A stretch of 64,000 nucleotides of DNA from Punctularia strigosozonata HHB-11173 SS5 (taxonomy: Eukaryota; Basidiomycota; Agaricomycetes; Corticiales; Punctulariaceae): positions 1,732,636 through 1,796,635 of the forward strand of contig NW_006767438.1 in NCBI RefSeq assembly GCF_000264995.1. The letters are read 5' to 3'. The translations under genes and the position numbers were made by a program. Under the pieces are notes generated by a model. That model searched no databases. It had not been told where the DNA came from and saw only the letters and a list, made by a program, of their open reading frames with translations. Shown here one piece after another: positions 23,030-39,200 of the stretch. Each line of letters begins with the position of its first letter. Within the stretch, counting starts at the first letter, position 1.

Positions 23030-24423
23030 TCATATGGTAGAGCGGCCCACCACTTGGTCATCCAACCATTGCCAAAGTTGCTGTCCAACTTGCGGGTCTT
23101 GAGTGTCCCTTCGAGGCTTGCCAAGACGAGCCCATGGGATGCAATACTGATATAAGATCAGCATTCATAAGGAGGAATGGAATACAGATGCCTACAAGAC
23201 CGTTGTACTGCGCTGTCTCCGGAGCAGTCCCTGCCCAAAGATGCGTCACGATTCCGTTCGGCACCACCGGATGCAACATCCAATCCTGATCGTCGGTCAG
23301 GAAATGCATTCACTCGCCATTGATCGACCACTCACTACGGTCGACTTTATGAATCCGGTTATTTGACGCTGCAGAGGAGTCTTTATGTTTCCCGGATTGA
23401 GGGATATGGAAACCACCCCTCTGTCTCCATAACGTGTGGCGAGCTCCTTGGCAAAAACAACATCGGCGAACTTGCTTTGTGCGTAAAGATACGACGGAGA
23501 CATCTTTCGTCGTGCCGGTCCGTCCCGGAGCGTTTCATAAGAGATGTCGTGTCCGTGGTGTGCACCAGAGGAGACTGTGATTACGCGAACGATGCCGTCA
23601 AGACTGGTCCTCGCAGAAGTTATGAGCAGAGGAAGCAGGAGCTTGGTGAGGTAGTAGTGACCTGGAAATCGTAAGTGAGGCTCGGAGTTGAGGATCGATA
23701 GGTTCGCTAACCGAGAACGTTCGTAGCAAATTGCAGATCGTATCCCTGCTTGGAAAGCGCGTCGATAGGCGGTATCATGACCCCACTAGAGTACGTATCA
23801 GTCAAGCATGAGGATATAGTGGGGATCGAGGCACGTACGCCGAGTTATACAGAATGTCCAGACGCGACTCCATCCTACAAGCCGTAGATGCCTCGTTCAG
23901 TGCTCGCGCTCGATACGATGGCGGAGGTTGACGCACCGCAGATACTCTGCGACGAAAACTTCGACGGAATCGAGATCAGAAAGATCCAGCTGGAGCAGGT
24001 ACGCCTCGCGCCCCGTATCACGCTTTACGTCAGCAAGCGCGGCTTCCCCTTTCGCTATATCTCGTGATGTCTTCAACCAAAAGAATCATCCATTAGCCAT
24101 ATACCTATACGCAACGATGATCGGTGTACTCACAATGTACACCTTTGCGTCGCGCGATGCTAGAACCTTTAGTAGCAGTATTAGTTGGCCTTGTTCACAA
24201 AGCGTACCCAAACCTTTACCTTCGCGACCTCGAGCCCTATACCGGAGTTGCCACCTGGAGCACAGCGTCAGGAGGATATATCACAGGAAACACCATGCAC
24301 ACCTGTGACCACGATCACCTTCCCCTTGAGCTCGGGCACGTCCTTCACGGTCCAGGTTGGGGCTGGAGGGAACGACTCCGTCAGCATCATCCTCACGAAC
24401 CCCCAGAAGATGCTCAAATCCAT
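23030..24423 (-). CDS. Short-chain dehydrogenase/reductase (retinol-dehydrogenase-like SDR)
   Basis: Nine exons give 321 aa without a frame break: 24303-24423, 24220-24254, 24134-24166, 23937-24070, 23839-23874, 23712-23785, 23336-23661, 23196-23285, 23030-23146. The N-terminus MDLSIFWGFVRMM..WTVKDVPEL is typical of fungal NAD(P)-linked SDRs. The Rossmann glycine motif VVTGGNSGIG is split by intron 1. Then come LDLSDLDSV, the NNAG equivalent LDILYNSAGV, NVLGHYYLTKLLLPLL, VSSGAH, the catalytic YAQSK and SLNPGNIKTPL. The C-terminus (YCIPWARLGKP, LWQWLDDQV) also matches the family. Predicted to oxidise or reduce a small alcohol/carbonyl substrate; the substrate is unknown. The exon-intron pattern is also seen in the relic at 13481-13690. 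Confidence 0.88.
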
Positions 24424-25185
24424 CGAGGGAAGGAAAGAGGAATTGAAAAGCGTGAACAGCGGCTGATGAATTGAAGGTGAAGCAGATGTGAGTGCACAAT
24501 GGGGTACAGAGTTGTAGGCGAGTCCGCTGGACGTGCTGACGATGCGTTCGCACGTCCATAGACTGCATTGACTGCATTGGTTGCATCATTCCGTCAAATC
24601 CCGACCTTCTCAGCCGAACCACATTCTCCACGGAGCAAGCGACATCCTGCGTATCGACCTGATGGAAGCGAGTAGTCAGCGAGTTGGAACAGCCCGCACC
24701 AATGAACGTACAGTCGCATCGGATCATATAGTCTGCTCGTCCCAATATTCTCCAGTATCCTAAGGCCTGTTCGAATTTCGGAAGTTCGTGCCGCACGACG
24801 GGGTTGAGAACTTCGTGGCCACTCGATGTGCCCTCATCGGTGCTCAGGCGCACCAGGTTGCCCACTTAGCGCAATGAAGTGCTCCAACAAGAGCTTCGGA
24901 TGAAGAATCAGAGCAACGATGTAGCAGATAGCGAGTCCCATCATAGTATCAAGGATCAAGGTATATTGTCTTCGCTCCTGGAGAATGAAGACTGTATCAT
25001 TGGTCAAGGTCCTAGCTAAGTACCAAGTACTAAGCGCCCAGTGGCAATAACCATAGGCGCCCATATAACTTGTCTTCGCCGCGCCACATCACCGCAGAAG
25101 TCGACATTATCATTGGAGTCAGTTTGAAGCAAGTTTGAAGGACATAATATACAGTGTACAATGTAATCGCGACAGCGCTCGAGCG
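24424..25185. other. Intergenic with one unrecognised hydrophobic frame
   Basis: On the minus strand, 24834-25064 encodes 76 aa with a hydrophobic stretch (MMGLAICYIVALILHP) and WALSTWYLARTLT. It looks like a membrane-protein scrap but matches no family I can name, and I could not join it to other exons. Nothing else was seen. Confidence 0.3.
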
Positions 25186-26224
25186 CTAAGATTGCGTGAG
25201 GAACGCGCCGACGACGCGCAGATACTTTTCACGCTCTTCCAGGTGCGGCATGTGGCTGGACTGCGCAAACCTCGTCCAGCTCACGTCCGGAATCAGGTCG
25301 AAAAAACTTTTGGATCACGTAGCTCCTCGATTCATCGTACTTTCCGTTGATCAGCAGCGTCGGAACTTCAATCTTGTCGAGTTCCGCCTCGATGTTATAG
25401 TCTTTCAGAGGTCCCGTCACCTCGAATTGCGTCGGGCCGTACCTGCGCGAGGCGACGTCAGCCGAGGATAGTCTTGATATAAAAGACAGAAACGATATGC
25501 TCACATGGCGACGCAGACTGTGGGGTCTTTGCCCATCTCCGCGAATGTGCTGATGAGCTCCTCCGGCATGGGGTTGAGGCGGCAAACATGCAACTGGAAG
25601 TACGCACCGACGGCGGCCTGATACTCAGTGGAGTGTATGGTGCCATCTTCCTCGTGTTTGCGAAGCGTGTCTTGGAGCTCCTGCGGCAAACCGGCGCGCA
25701 GTTCGCGTAGCGAGCGGGACCAGAGCTCCATGCTCGTCAGACTGTCAGCGAGGATGAGTCTTTTCAGACCCGGGGTGTGGTCCACGGCCAGCCGTGCGCC
25801 TAGAATGCCGCCCCACGAGTGCCCGAGGACGGCAAAGTCATCCTGGATGCCGAGCTTGACGATCAGGTTGTCGAGCTCGGCGCGAAAGAGAGCCTCGGTC
25901 CAGAAGGACTTGTCGTCCTTGAGCTCGGGCAGGTGCGTGCTGTTCCCGTTCCCGATCTGGTCGTAGAAAATGACCGGTATACCATAGTCCGTGGCGAGCT
26001 GAGATATCGGAAGGAGATACTGGTGAACGACACCTACGACGAGGGTTAGCCATGAGCTAGACAATGTGCGATGATAGCGTACCTGGACCGCCATGGACGA
26101 CCAGAAGTGGTCGATGCGTCTTGGAAGAAAGGTCTCCGAACACCTTGTACCAAGTTTTGCACGGCTTGCCGGCGCCGGGAGCGTCGAAGTCGATTTCTCC
26201 CTCAGTGAATTGCGGTGTAGACAT
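25186..26224 (-). pseudogene. S33-family peptidase / alpha-beta hydrolase (copy 2), frameshifted near the C-terminus
   Basis: Same three-exon layout as the copy at 21339-22387: exons 26083-26224, 25505-26033 and ..25442, with introns of 49 and 62 bp. HGGPG, YDQIGNGNS, GHSWGG and LLINGKYDE are all intact. After IQKFF the frame is lost: an A6 run at 25301-25306 (plus strand) has one base more than the paralogue, so the encoded tail becomes RPDSG.. and ends at 25229 instead of at the expected stop (25186-25188). The lost tail holds the predicted catalytic His (SSHMP). This may be a real inactivation or a homopolymer error in the assembly. Exon identity to copy 1 is very high, including exon 2 of exactly equal length (529 bp). 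Confidence 0.82.
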
Positions 26225-27743
26225 GCCGTCGATTGCTGACGGGGAGAGGATGGCGATCGGAAAGAAGAGGCAGAGAGCTGACGTATAGGAAACTTTGAGG
26301 ATATACTGCCTTGTTCTGATTATAAGAAGGCCTCGGCGTTTACTGCATCGACAGGGTTGATGTCCGGAGATCTTTGGGGTCCAAGCATGGCTACGATCGT
26401 CTCATCTCCTCGTGGTTGTGGGGTCGTGAGTCAGGGTTGGAGATAATTACGCTGACTACATCATTCTGACGAACGCCCTGAGAATGCTCAGACGCAGGAA
26501 GATACATGTTGTGAGCAGGGAGTGGATGAGCTGCTGGTCCGTGATTGAGGCTCGCATAGGGCTCGCATGCTTGACGCCCAGAGCGATCGGGTATACAGGT
26601 GATGCGGACGAACATTCGGAACAGCGTTTGGGGGTCATGAGGGTCACTTCATTCGGGTTGATCCCGGGTGCCGTTGCTTCTCCATGGGGTAATATCTGAC
26701 GGAAGGGAACAGTCAGCGTGTTAGTCCTGTCGATTGTGGATTGCAGAAACATCCATCGACGATGCACAATTGCCCAACAGTGTTAACGTTCCATCCCTTA
26801 TCCCATTTCCTGGACTCATTCTTTCCTTCGCATGCCGTGTGCTGCTGCGTCGCTGCGAGTTTTTGATGCGAAGTCGTAAACGTCCATGAGCACAGCGACT
26901 TTGCCTCGAGATTACAGCGCCGCTTGTAACGTAGCGCCATGTGAGACTGTATGCACCGGTTCACGCGTTGGACAGATCGCTACGTCGTAAGTTGTAACTT
27001 GTAAGCTGAAGAGAAATAGTGCACCTCGTGGCGGTGCAAATAAGCGCCCATTCACGTCGCAATCAGCATCGTCAAATGAGCAATACTCATCCTACTCGAA
27101 TCTTATCTTGATATTCGTTTGTCTACTAAGCCGGCACCATTCGCCTCGTTATCCACGTTGTCATGCAGAAATACTTAGTTCACGGCGACTATAATCCCTC
27201 ACGCTCTGCCGGGCCCGGTTGCATACGGAGATAGGTACTTAGGTTCTCGGTTTGTCTCACCGTTGTTCTGCAAGTCGCATGTATGTGCCTTCTATCAACA
27301 CCTTCGCGTTTTTATGTGTTTGAATACTGACTCCCGAGTTAGGGAAGTTGACAATTCTGATGCATGAACAGTTTGGGTGCAGGAAAGAGATTGCACCTTC
27401 TTCCGGGATCTCATATCGTTCCCGTCGAGGGAGGTGTTCTCAAAATACGTATGATGTCGTGTTTGACTCAAAAATTGGCTCAGAAATGGTGTGGGTATTG
27501 AGCAGAATGATACTCTTGCCTCCGTCTACCCCGGCTCCGGGGAAGCCATCAGGACTGTATTAGCAAAGATCCCATTGTCGGGCTCACACGCAAATACGCT
27601 ATAACTGGAACGTGCCCTGTTGCTCCACCCCAGTGGGGCAGCGTATGCCACATCCAACGGATCACAGCGCCACGGCAATGGTGTCCGACTTGGTGATATC
27701 CATAACGTCCTTGTCAAAGGGTGATTGTGGAGACATCTCGAAG
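26225..27743. other. Intergenic, nothing recognised
   Basis: About 1.5 kb with only short unrelated open frames. Positions 26383-26630 carry no domain signal, and I see no RNA gene or repeat. The promoter of the hydrolase copy 2 would lie at its left edge. Confidence 0.4.
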
Positions 27744-29457
27744 TCATGGATGACTCGGCGATCCTGACGAAGTCATCACAATCAGGCTTGAATACCAATG
27801 TGCGAGTGTTTGAGTTACCTCTTCCACATGTACAGCTACCGTCCTTTGAGTGGAGCGAGAGACAGATGGAGATTGCTTGTGTGATGTATCGCGAAGAGCC
27901 CCTCGTGCATTCATCCTGAGAAGTATAAGTACGCATGTAATGGCCCAGAGATAAGATCTGCTCACATTGCAAGAAAGCTATTGACGTATAACTTGGCCAT
28001 CAAAATTTCGATTGCGAGAAATATCATGTTGTTCGGCATCATAATGAACTGCCTTGTCTCTAGGTAAACAATCGAGCATGTAATGGCGAGGCGCGGACAC
28101 TCACGGTAATGAGGATCACAAGTGATATCGTGCTGATACTGTCAGTGACTACCTTGCTGAATGGATGAAACGTAATGGCCAACCTTGTGAGCATTCCTGT
28201 AGCGACAATCCAGTACATGATATTATGCACCACAGACCGTGTCCTGTACAAGCTTCGTCAAATTATGTGCGCTCCAGCAGTTGTCGACATACCGCGGGAA
28301 TCTCGACCTCGACCGATAGAGATAGTAGCATAGCACAGATGATATCGAAATATCTAATCCCGCAGAAATAGAGAAATCCGAATACACTATATCCTGTTGA
28401 AGAGATTCTTGTTGGTAAACTTTGTGACTATAGTGAGAAAATTGATACCTTCGAAATGCGCCTCAGTATGTCAGAGAACATGTAGTCCTCGTATCTAAGA
28501 AAACGGGTCTATCATGGGCTGGTCCTCGTGATTGTGGCGACTTACGTTTCGCGGATGGTTACTAAGATACTGTGAGTGGTAGAACAGTCATCACAAGATT
28601 AAACCTTACTGATTGCACTCGCTACGATTTGCTGAAGTAAGTAAGATATATGGTGATCTTGTAATTGTCCTCACTCAAGCACCCTACTACCGCAATGCAC
28701 TTTCCACATGCATCATACTGTTTAGATCAGTGTATGAGGTGAGTTTGTGTACACCACCTACAAGGGTTACTGGCACGACACGGTCGCTTCCTCTAACTTC
28801 CGTGGGCATGTTCAAGTAAATATCAATACTTGTATTGCATCATACATGCGCAATAGCCACGTACGCTTCCAGACTCGCCATGTGTACAAGCTCTGAAGGA
28901 CTGGAACAAGAAGACTTGTCAGAGTTACTTGTAGCTGGGTTACATCAGAGCGTGGTTCGGCTGTAGAGCAGCTCCTATACCTTCATGCTCCTGAAGTACA
29001 TATGTCAGTAAAGAGCGTGGGAGAGCACACACAAGCTTACCAGTTCATGAAAATAAGAGCGAGCGGATCCGCGAAGTTGCTGATGGTATAATAGTATACT
29101 GCATGTATAGTCAAAGCCAAGATGAGAGCGTCGAAGATCCATAGACCCGCCACCTGCATTCACATTGGAGGCTGATGTCAGCTGCGAATTTCGACAGGTG
29201 TTGAAATCGTACCGATGTTTTGTGGAACATCGAGTCATTGGGGAAACGATTGAAGTAGACGTAAACCTTGCATCGCCAGGTCAGAGTATCAATAACGGAG
29301 GTTTATTATCGGGCGTGCCTGTAGATTTGTGATACCAAACAGCCTGCAGATAGTTCAAAATGATGACAATCCCCAATGATATTGCTTACACCGATGATAT
29401 AACCATGCCAAGAAACAAAGCCCCGAATGTGTTGTTGATGGTTAGTGATGGAGCCAT
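27744..29457 (-). CDS. DUF6534 seven-helix membrane protein (copy 2)
   Basis: Starts MAPSLTINNTFGALFLGMVI (29457), then LFGITNLQ, VYVYFNRFPNDSMFHKTS, WIFDALILALTIHAVYYYTI, WSMK, LQVTLTSLLVPVLQSLYTWR, VLCYYLYRSRSRFPR, TRSVVHNIMYWIVATGMLTR, FIMMPNNMIFLAIEILMAKL and a C-terminal tail beginning MNARGALRD that ends at 27744. The blocks are in family order with short introns between them. The intron after LFGITNLQ appears to use a GC donor (GCACGC..CAAG). Middle exons around 28450-28850 are less certain. It is transcribed divergently from the paralogue at 30631, with about 1.17 kb between starts. Function is unknown for the family; plasma-membrane or endomembrane location is inferred from the helices. 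Confidence 0.75.
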
Positions 29458-30630
29458 GTTTCATCGTGTACAAAATGCTATACCGTCTGCTCAGTATACT
29501 GGGAGAGCAGCGGGTGGCAGGCGGCACATCTAAAACCTTACCCGTGTTGAAGACGTGTCGCTATAAGCCTTCCTGCATCGCGACATATATCGTGAATATT
29601 GCTAAAAATACAAGAAGCGGTGCTCCAGCCTCAGATCTCGGCATATCTTCCAGGAAGTAAAGTTTACGGTCACATCAGCTGCTCCGAGATTCTAGTCTCG
29701 TGCTCTCTTATCTACTCTTTCCCGCTTTGTTGCGGCGATGGTACGGCGCTTGTCGGGCAACGGTATTGGACGAAGGGTATCTTCGGTGCATGTTATCCGA
29801 AGACACGTAGGTCAAGTCCTAAATAGGCAAGTCGGTGCTATCTTCACATTCAGGGCGTGAACGCACCCTGACCTCAACGAGCGGTCACGCCAAAGATTCA
29901 ACGTTAATGAACATCTTGACGTGAAGAGAATCGGTTCACCTTCGCAAGGTACCCACGGAGCACTGCACGGAGATAGTGGCTGAAGTGGAAAGTCGTGAAA
30001 TCGCCTCAAAAATGCCGGAGTGACAAACAGAGCTATCTGAAAGGAGTGAATGATGAGAGCAGTCGAAGCAGGTATGAGTAGCGCATCATCATTGGAACGC
30101 GGCCAATAATAAAGGTGTATTCAATGAATTGCGGTGCACGGCGAGGCCTGGACTCCCGACGCATCAAAATCAATGTGGCGTGAAAAACCAGGCTGTGCAG
30201 CGGAGTTTTAGCAGGTGTTACCTGGACCGAGGGTTGCTCGACGCTGGCTCCTGCTTTTCACATACTGTACCATGTTCAGACTTTGTTCCGCGTACTCGTG
30301 TGCATGTGATGTTCGCAAGGCAAAGATATCTCCGTAGTCACGAAGTCCGACTATAAAAAGTGCTCGGGGTACTGATCGGCCGCCGGCGCTGTATATGCAG
30401 AAGTATCATCTCATCAGCATGGCACCTCGATAGTGTCAGGGATTGTATACCTGCAACAGATTCTGACCGAGAGCAGTTTCGAGATGCTGTCCTTCCCGCA
30501 CTTCGACGGGCCTGGACAGCACAATGTGCAAAATACCTCTTAGCCCGTTGCCCGTGCTGTACGACCCTCCCGCACGGAATCTCCGCGTCATACTAGTTAT
30601 ACTCCGTCGTACCGAGCGCGAAGGAGCCTC
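29458..30630. promoter_or_regulatory. Shared upstream region of two divergent DUF6534 genes
   Basis: About 1.17 kb separates the two start codons. A TATA-like word (CTATAAAA, 30351-30358) lies on the plus strand about 270 bp before the downstream start. No coding signal is recognised. A bidirectional promoter is an inference from layout only. Confidence 0.35.
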
Positions 30631-32445
30631 ATGGCAGCATCTGAATCCATGAGCAACACGTTTGGTGCGCTGTTCCTAGGCATGGTAGCTTCGGCAATGT
30701 TCGCTCTTTACACTAATGTACACGATGCTTGTCGCTCATTGGAAGCAAAGCTTGTTCGGTATAACAAACCTTCAGGTGAGCATGAACCCGTGTTTAATAG
30801 TTACCTCTGCTCATATATTGACAAGATGTACATATACTATGGAAGGTTCCCGGAAGATTCCAGGTTTTGGAAGATATCAGTTGATTGTCATCCCTCTGTC
30901 GACTGTGGCAACTGCATATTGATGCTTTGCTCTATCGGGCAGATTGCAATCCTCTGGACATTCGACGCCATCATTCTTGCTCTGAATATGCACACCATAT
31001 ACTACTACACCATCGATAACTTCGCGAACGAGCTTGCTCTGCTCTACGTCGTATGGTGCGTCCTCAGTGCTGCCATATCACTCGACCCGCTGACTGCTCT
31101 CCAGGAGTATGAAGGTGTGAAGAGTCTGAAAAAGCGCTATTATTGATCTTTCTGACAGATATTCAGCTCCAAATAGCGATAACAGCCCTGTTCATTCCCT
31201 GTGTGCAAAGCTTATACGCATGGCGCGTGTGGAAACGTGGGTTTTCGAGCCTTTCTGGGGTGCTGTTAAGTTAACACTCCAGTTCTGTAATATTCAGTCA
31301 GAGGAGACGACCGCATCCTCCCATTCATCGTGGTAATCTATGATTCCATAAGCCGGGTCCCAGGAATGTATTGACCCCTGATATATCCAGTTCTTGACGG
31401 TCATCGGCGGATGGAGTGCGTACACTGTCACACATTGATTCGTTTAATCACACTGATATGACTTGGGTCAGTCGTGGGGTGCAGTAGGTTGCTGACAGGT
31501 CGATATTCTGGTAATGTTAACATCATCGTGCGCAGTGTCAACTAGGGACGCGTGAGTCCCTCGTGAGCAAATCAACCGCCTCCACATAATGAATAACACT
31601 ATAACAGCTATCGTCTTCACACATTCAAAGACTTCCTGGGTCGTAGCACGAGGGTACTAGCCGTCGTTACGTGTGAATGTATCTAAAGAATACTCCATGA
31701 CCCATCAAAATGTAGGCAACGATATTCGCGGACTTCGGCATCTCGACGAGCGTAGACACCGCGATATCGTTCACGTTATGCTTCTATCTATACCGCACAA
31801 GATCAGACTTCCCGAGGTATGTCATCCCATCTATACTCCATGGTTATGTTTTCAAATGGCTTCCAGAGCGCGTTCAATTATCCACTCACTGATGTACTAT
31901 GTCGTCGCAACGGGTCTACTTACAAGGTGCGGCTTTACGCTTGTCACAAAGTTGTAGGCTGAACGAGAATGTCGTAGCGCATGCGCCATCGTGATCCTTG
32001 TCACGGTGAGTATACATCAGTATACAACGTGGTCGACTACCAACCGAGCCTATGCCAGTTCGCAGTGATGGCGAACAACTTTATCTACCTTTCTATGGAG
32101 ATTCTGCTGTCGAAACTCTACTTGAACAGTTTCCTTGCTATGTGCGCCTCTTTGCTGGACAGAATATGAACTCCAATTCACCTCCCTTCAGGATGAACGC
32201 TCGTCACGTTCTACGTGAGCGAGCGACGGCTTACTCCGTCCCTCGATCTTCTCAGAGGAGCGTTCAAGTTGCTGTCCGCGTGTCTAAAGCAAGTAATTCC
32301 TGCGCCCCACAATCACTGTACATCATCTGCTCACATACTGGACACACAGGAGCAGGCTCGCGATTACGAGCTCTCCCTGCGGTCGCCTTACAATGCCGAG
32401 ATCCTGGATATCACAAAACCCGATAAAGTCGCTTCGACTGTTTGA
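30631..32445 (+). CDS. DUF6534 seven-helix membrane protein (copy 3)
   Basis: Exon blocks: MAASESMSNTFGALFLGMVA (30631), MYIYYGRFPEDSRFWKIS, TFDAIILALNMHTIYYYTI, VVW-SMK-LQIAITALFIPC with VQSLYAWRVWK, RGDDRILPFIVV, FLTVIGGWSAYTV, TIFADFGISTSVDTAISFTL, RSIIHSLMYYVVATGLLTR, MANNFIYLSMEILLSKLYL and MNARHVLRER. The last intron probably joins to EQARDYELSLRSPYN, giving the stop at 32445; without it the frame stops at 32426. This is the closest relative of the fragment at 19741-21087, including in introns. Several internal introns (around 30730-30830 and 31240-31300) are not fully resolved, so full integrity is likely but not proven. Confidence 0.72.
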
Positions 32446-33155
32446 GGACGACGATCGGGCGTGTATTGATGTTCAAGCGGGAAAAATGTAAACACGGAAT
32501 GCATAAGCAGCGGGGCCAGCTGTATCCCTTGAATTGCCGTGTCTTGAGCGAGAGAATCGAGGACAGATTCACGCCGCGACGCGCCTCACCAACGGTCCAA
32601 GGTGATCTATGGGGGTCGCGAACCCGCACATAATTGTTAGCGTTCTGCCAACGATCTTGAGCAAGGACCCGTCATTATTGAATGTGACTCGCATTCGAAG
32701 AGACGATCTCAAGGCCGGTTCAACGTCGCGCCGCATCCGTAGCACGACATGTCTGTCGAGCCGGAGGAGTGCTTCAGGAGCATGATACCGACGACAATGT
32801 CCGGGCGGACGAGAATGTAAGCAGCCGGGAGAGAGACCTGATCGTCATCCGCCCGGGTTCTGAACAAAAAACGGCATGCATCGCGTAGTGACTCGCGGTT
32901 TTGAAAAGCATCACCGGCTTCGAGAAATGCTTCCCTCAAGCCCTGAACATGAGTGACAAATGTGACTGCAGCAAAATATGGTGATGCCAAGAGGAACGAT
33001 GTCGAACCGCGAGCGGCGAGTTGCTCGCTGGATTCGTTTGACGTCCACGTGAGCCATATCCTCGATAACCCGAAATTCGCTTGACATTGGCTGCGAGCTT
33101 CAGAAGACGAGTCTTTGGTCTGATTGTACCCGTGAACATTAGACCATACAGGACT
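32446..33155. other. Intergenic upstream of NCL1, crossed by a long antisense frame
   Basis: A 283-codon minus-strand frame (32709-33560) spans this region and the first two coding exons of NCL1. It has no domain I recognise, and part of it is simply the antisense of conserved NCL1 codons. It is left out as a gene. Confidence 0.4.
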
Positions 33156-36185
<3,030 letters not shown>

Positions 36186-36253
36186 CAGAATGACGATTAA
36201 CAACGATCGCGCATATAATACATCGGCAGTGAATCGCGGTGGGACGATAGCGA

Positions 36254-39200
36254 TTATAATTCGGTGAGCAGTGAGCGTACCCAGGGGTTGGCTTCGATGC
36301 GAGGTTTGAAGGTTTCAACGCAACGCTTCAGTTCCTCCAACTGTTGTTCTGGAGTTAGATCGGCGGCGTCCATGTCAACGTCTTCATCGCTTCCGCCTGC
36401 GGACCTCGTTGCCCACGTCCGCAGCAGCTCCTCAACGAGTTCGACACCCTCCTCTGTCACCTCTTCAGAGAACTCGGCGTCCTCGGCCTCGTCTAGGAGT
36501 TTCGTGAGGATGCTGATACAGGGCAATAAGCATGACGCACCGCGCCCGAAGTCTTCGAGTTCATTAGCCTTTCGTCTCGCCAGCTTGACGACGCTTTGTG
36601 GGAAGTTTGCCAATTCCGCGACGTGAATGCCAAAGCTTTGGTCGCAGACGCCTGATTGTGAAGTGTCATGTATGTCGTAGTAGGGAGGTAGGACGCGCAT
36701 ACCGGGCTCGACTTTGTACAGCAGGGTGATATCGCGGTCGTTCAATTCTGAGCCTCTTTTGGAGACGTGGGCTACGACATGTAAGTTCCTGACATGAGGT
36801 AGCTGCTGGTCCAGCGAGGTCAATTCGTGAAAGTGCGTCGCGAACATGCAGAAGGCGTGAATCTTCGAGGCAATATGCCTTCACAAGATAGTTAAAAGTG
36901 GTGCTGTGATACAAGAACACACTTACTCAGAGATGGCCCAAGCCAAACCGAAGCCATCATACGTAGACGTTCCTGCATCAACGGTCTGTTCATTGACTCC
37001 GAAATATTAGAGAACTGCTTACCTCGACCTAGCTCATCAATAATGATGAGCGAATTCGATGATGCCGACTAGACAATCGTCAGTTCCGCAACTGCGAGGG
37101 GATTGATATTCGCCTTACTCGAAGGATAGCCGCAGTCTCCAGCATTTCCGCCATGAAAGTCGAGATGCCCTTCAGCTGGCTATCACCAGCGCCGACGCGG
37201 CAAAGAATCGAATCAAAGATAGGAAGTTGGGCTTCCTCGCAGGGCACGAAAGAGCCAACTTGAGCCATGAGGGCTATAACGCCAACCTTCGAGGATCACG
37301 TCAGCTAGACACCTGCTAGCGAGCGCTACTACGAGGACATACCTGTCGGATATATGTGCTTTTGCCACCCTGAGGGAAAAATCAGACATGAATTTGATGA
37401 TCCAGTGACCTGGATCCTCACCATGTTCGGCCCCGCTACACAGCAGGTCAGCAAGTGTGTATCATGAGAGGACGGGAGATACGCACTAATGATCTGGAAT
37501 TCGCCTTCACCTACGTAAATCGCGCATCAGTAGGTGTAGACGCGTCCGGTCGTCACGGACGCACCCTTGATCATCTCAACATCGTTCGGTATGAAGCTGA
37601 TATCGTCTTGGACCTCGAGGCAGGGATGCCTCGCGGCTTTGAGTATCAAACTACTGGATCCTGCAGAGAAGGGTTTGAGATTAGGCGAGAAATCGGTGAC
37701 GATCAGGGTGAACAGCCTCTACCTTTTTGAAGAACCTTCGGCTTGACGTACGCTTCAGGTGCATTGACTGCAACGTGTGCCATGCTGAATATAGCCTTCA
37801 GCGTTGTTTGAAGCCGCCCTCCAGCTTTCCCACCTTAATATCACATCCAAGTGCGCCAGGACGACATTGAACAGCTCCAAAACCGGAGTATACGTCGCTG
37901 AAAACAACTCAGCATAAATACCCTAGCCACAGTAGAGCATTCACCTACAAGCTATGCTCACGATCTCTTTCACCAAGCCCGCCTGCGTCCGGGCGTACAA
38001 ATCCGTTAGATCCTTGTACTCGTTGGCAAGGTCTCGAAGGTTAGACGTTGTGAAGAATGCGCCGCTCTTGGTCGTGGCAAGTTCATAATAATTCTTTTTG
38101 TTGTGAACCGCCTTCGACACCTAAATGGATGACCATCAGAACCATTCGGCGTAGCGAGCCATACAACCTACTCCTTTGGTCAAACGAAAACAATACCCGT
38201 ACGTCGGAGAGTTTTCAAGAAAGATTTGTTTGTCGAGTTCAAGACCGAGGTCCCGCCCCACTTCGCGATGCTCGTCGTCCAAGCCATCCCTTGTCTACAG
38301 TCGAACACGTCATGCCGCGGTTGAGAGACATGATAGGGTGGTATGAATACCTTCATCAGCTTTTCTGCCAGCTCCTGCAACTTCGGGTCGTAGTCCGGCT
38401 TAATGACGTAGTTGTGGTTGTCGAGCTCGTTCAGGTCGATGGTCGTCTCCACCATCTCGCCATACTTGTTCAAGCTGCCGTCGTATTCACGAAGTTTAAC
38501 GAGGTAAATTTCGTCGATGAGTTCTTTCGCGTGCATTGAGGTTGACTCGACGTTCGCTAGCGATTCGATGATGCCCGGAAGCTGATAGCATGCAGTTGCG
38601 TCAGACACCTTCGCTTTAGGAAGAACATGTCGCTCAAACCTTCAGTACAGCCTGGTACACGCGGACCACGTCTTCGAGCGATGCAGCATTCTTCTGGAAG
38701 CGCTTGGAGATGCGGTGTAGATCGGGCATCAGCTTCAGATATTCGTCCTGATAACGTGGTCAGCGATGGATGATCCCCAACGATGATGAGCCGAACTGAC
38801 CTGTAACGTCCTCCGAGAATTTGCGTCCTCCACGAAAATCTCGACGAGATCTTGCCTCTTCCCTGCATTCTCTCGATCAGCCCCGGCATATCTCAAAGAA
38901 AGGAAGCGCGATAGAGACATACGGATCTCGTGCAAATTAACCAGTGGTTGCTTGAGCCAGCTAGCCAGCATTCGAGTACCTTGCGCTGTTTTGCACTTGT
39001 TGAGCAGGCCGAGGAGTGTAGTGTTCTTGTTTGCGGAGGTCTACATGAGGCGATTTATGGACATGTCGGCGAGGAGAGAACGATTATAAGTACCTCGCCG
39101 TTTGGTCCATCGACAAGATTAAGGGCACGAAGGGCGCTTGCGTCAAGTTTCATGAATTGCGAGAGGTCGTGTGTACGAATCGTCCATGTCCCTGTAGTCG

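Noticed and set aside
14000-32445. A classical secondary-metabolite cluster
   Set aside because: P450, SDR and hydrolases are present, but no terpene synthase, PKS, NRPS or other core enzyme and no pathway regulator is visible. Co-location alone does not support the claim.
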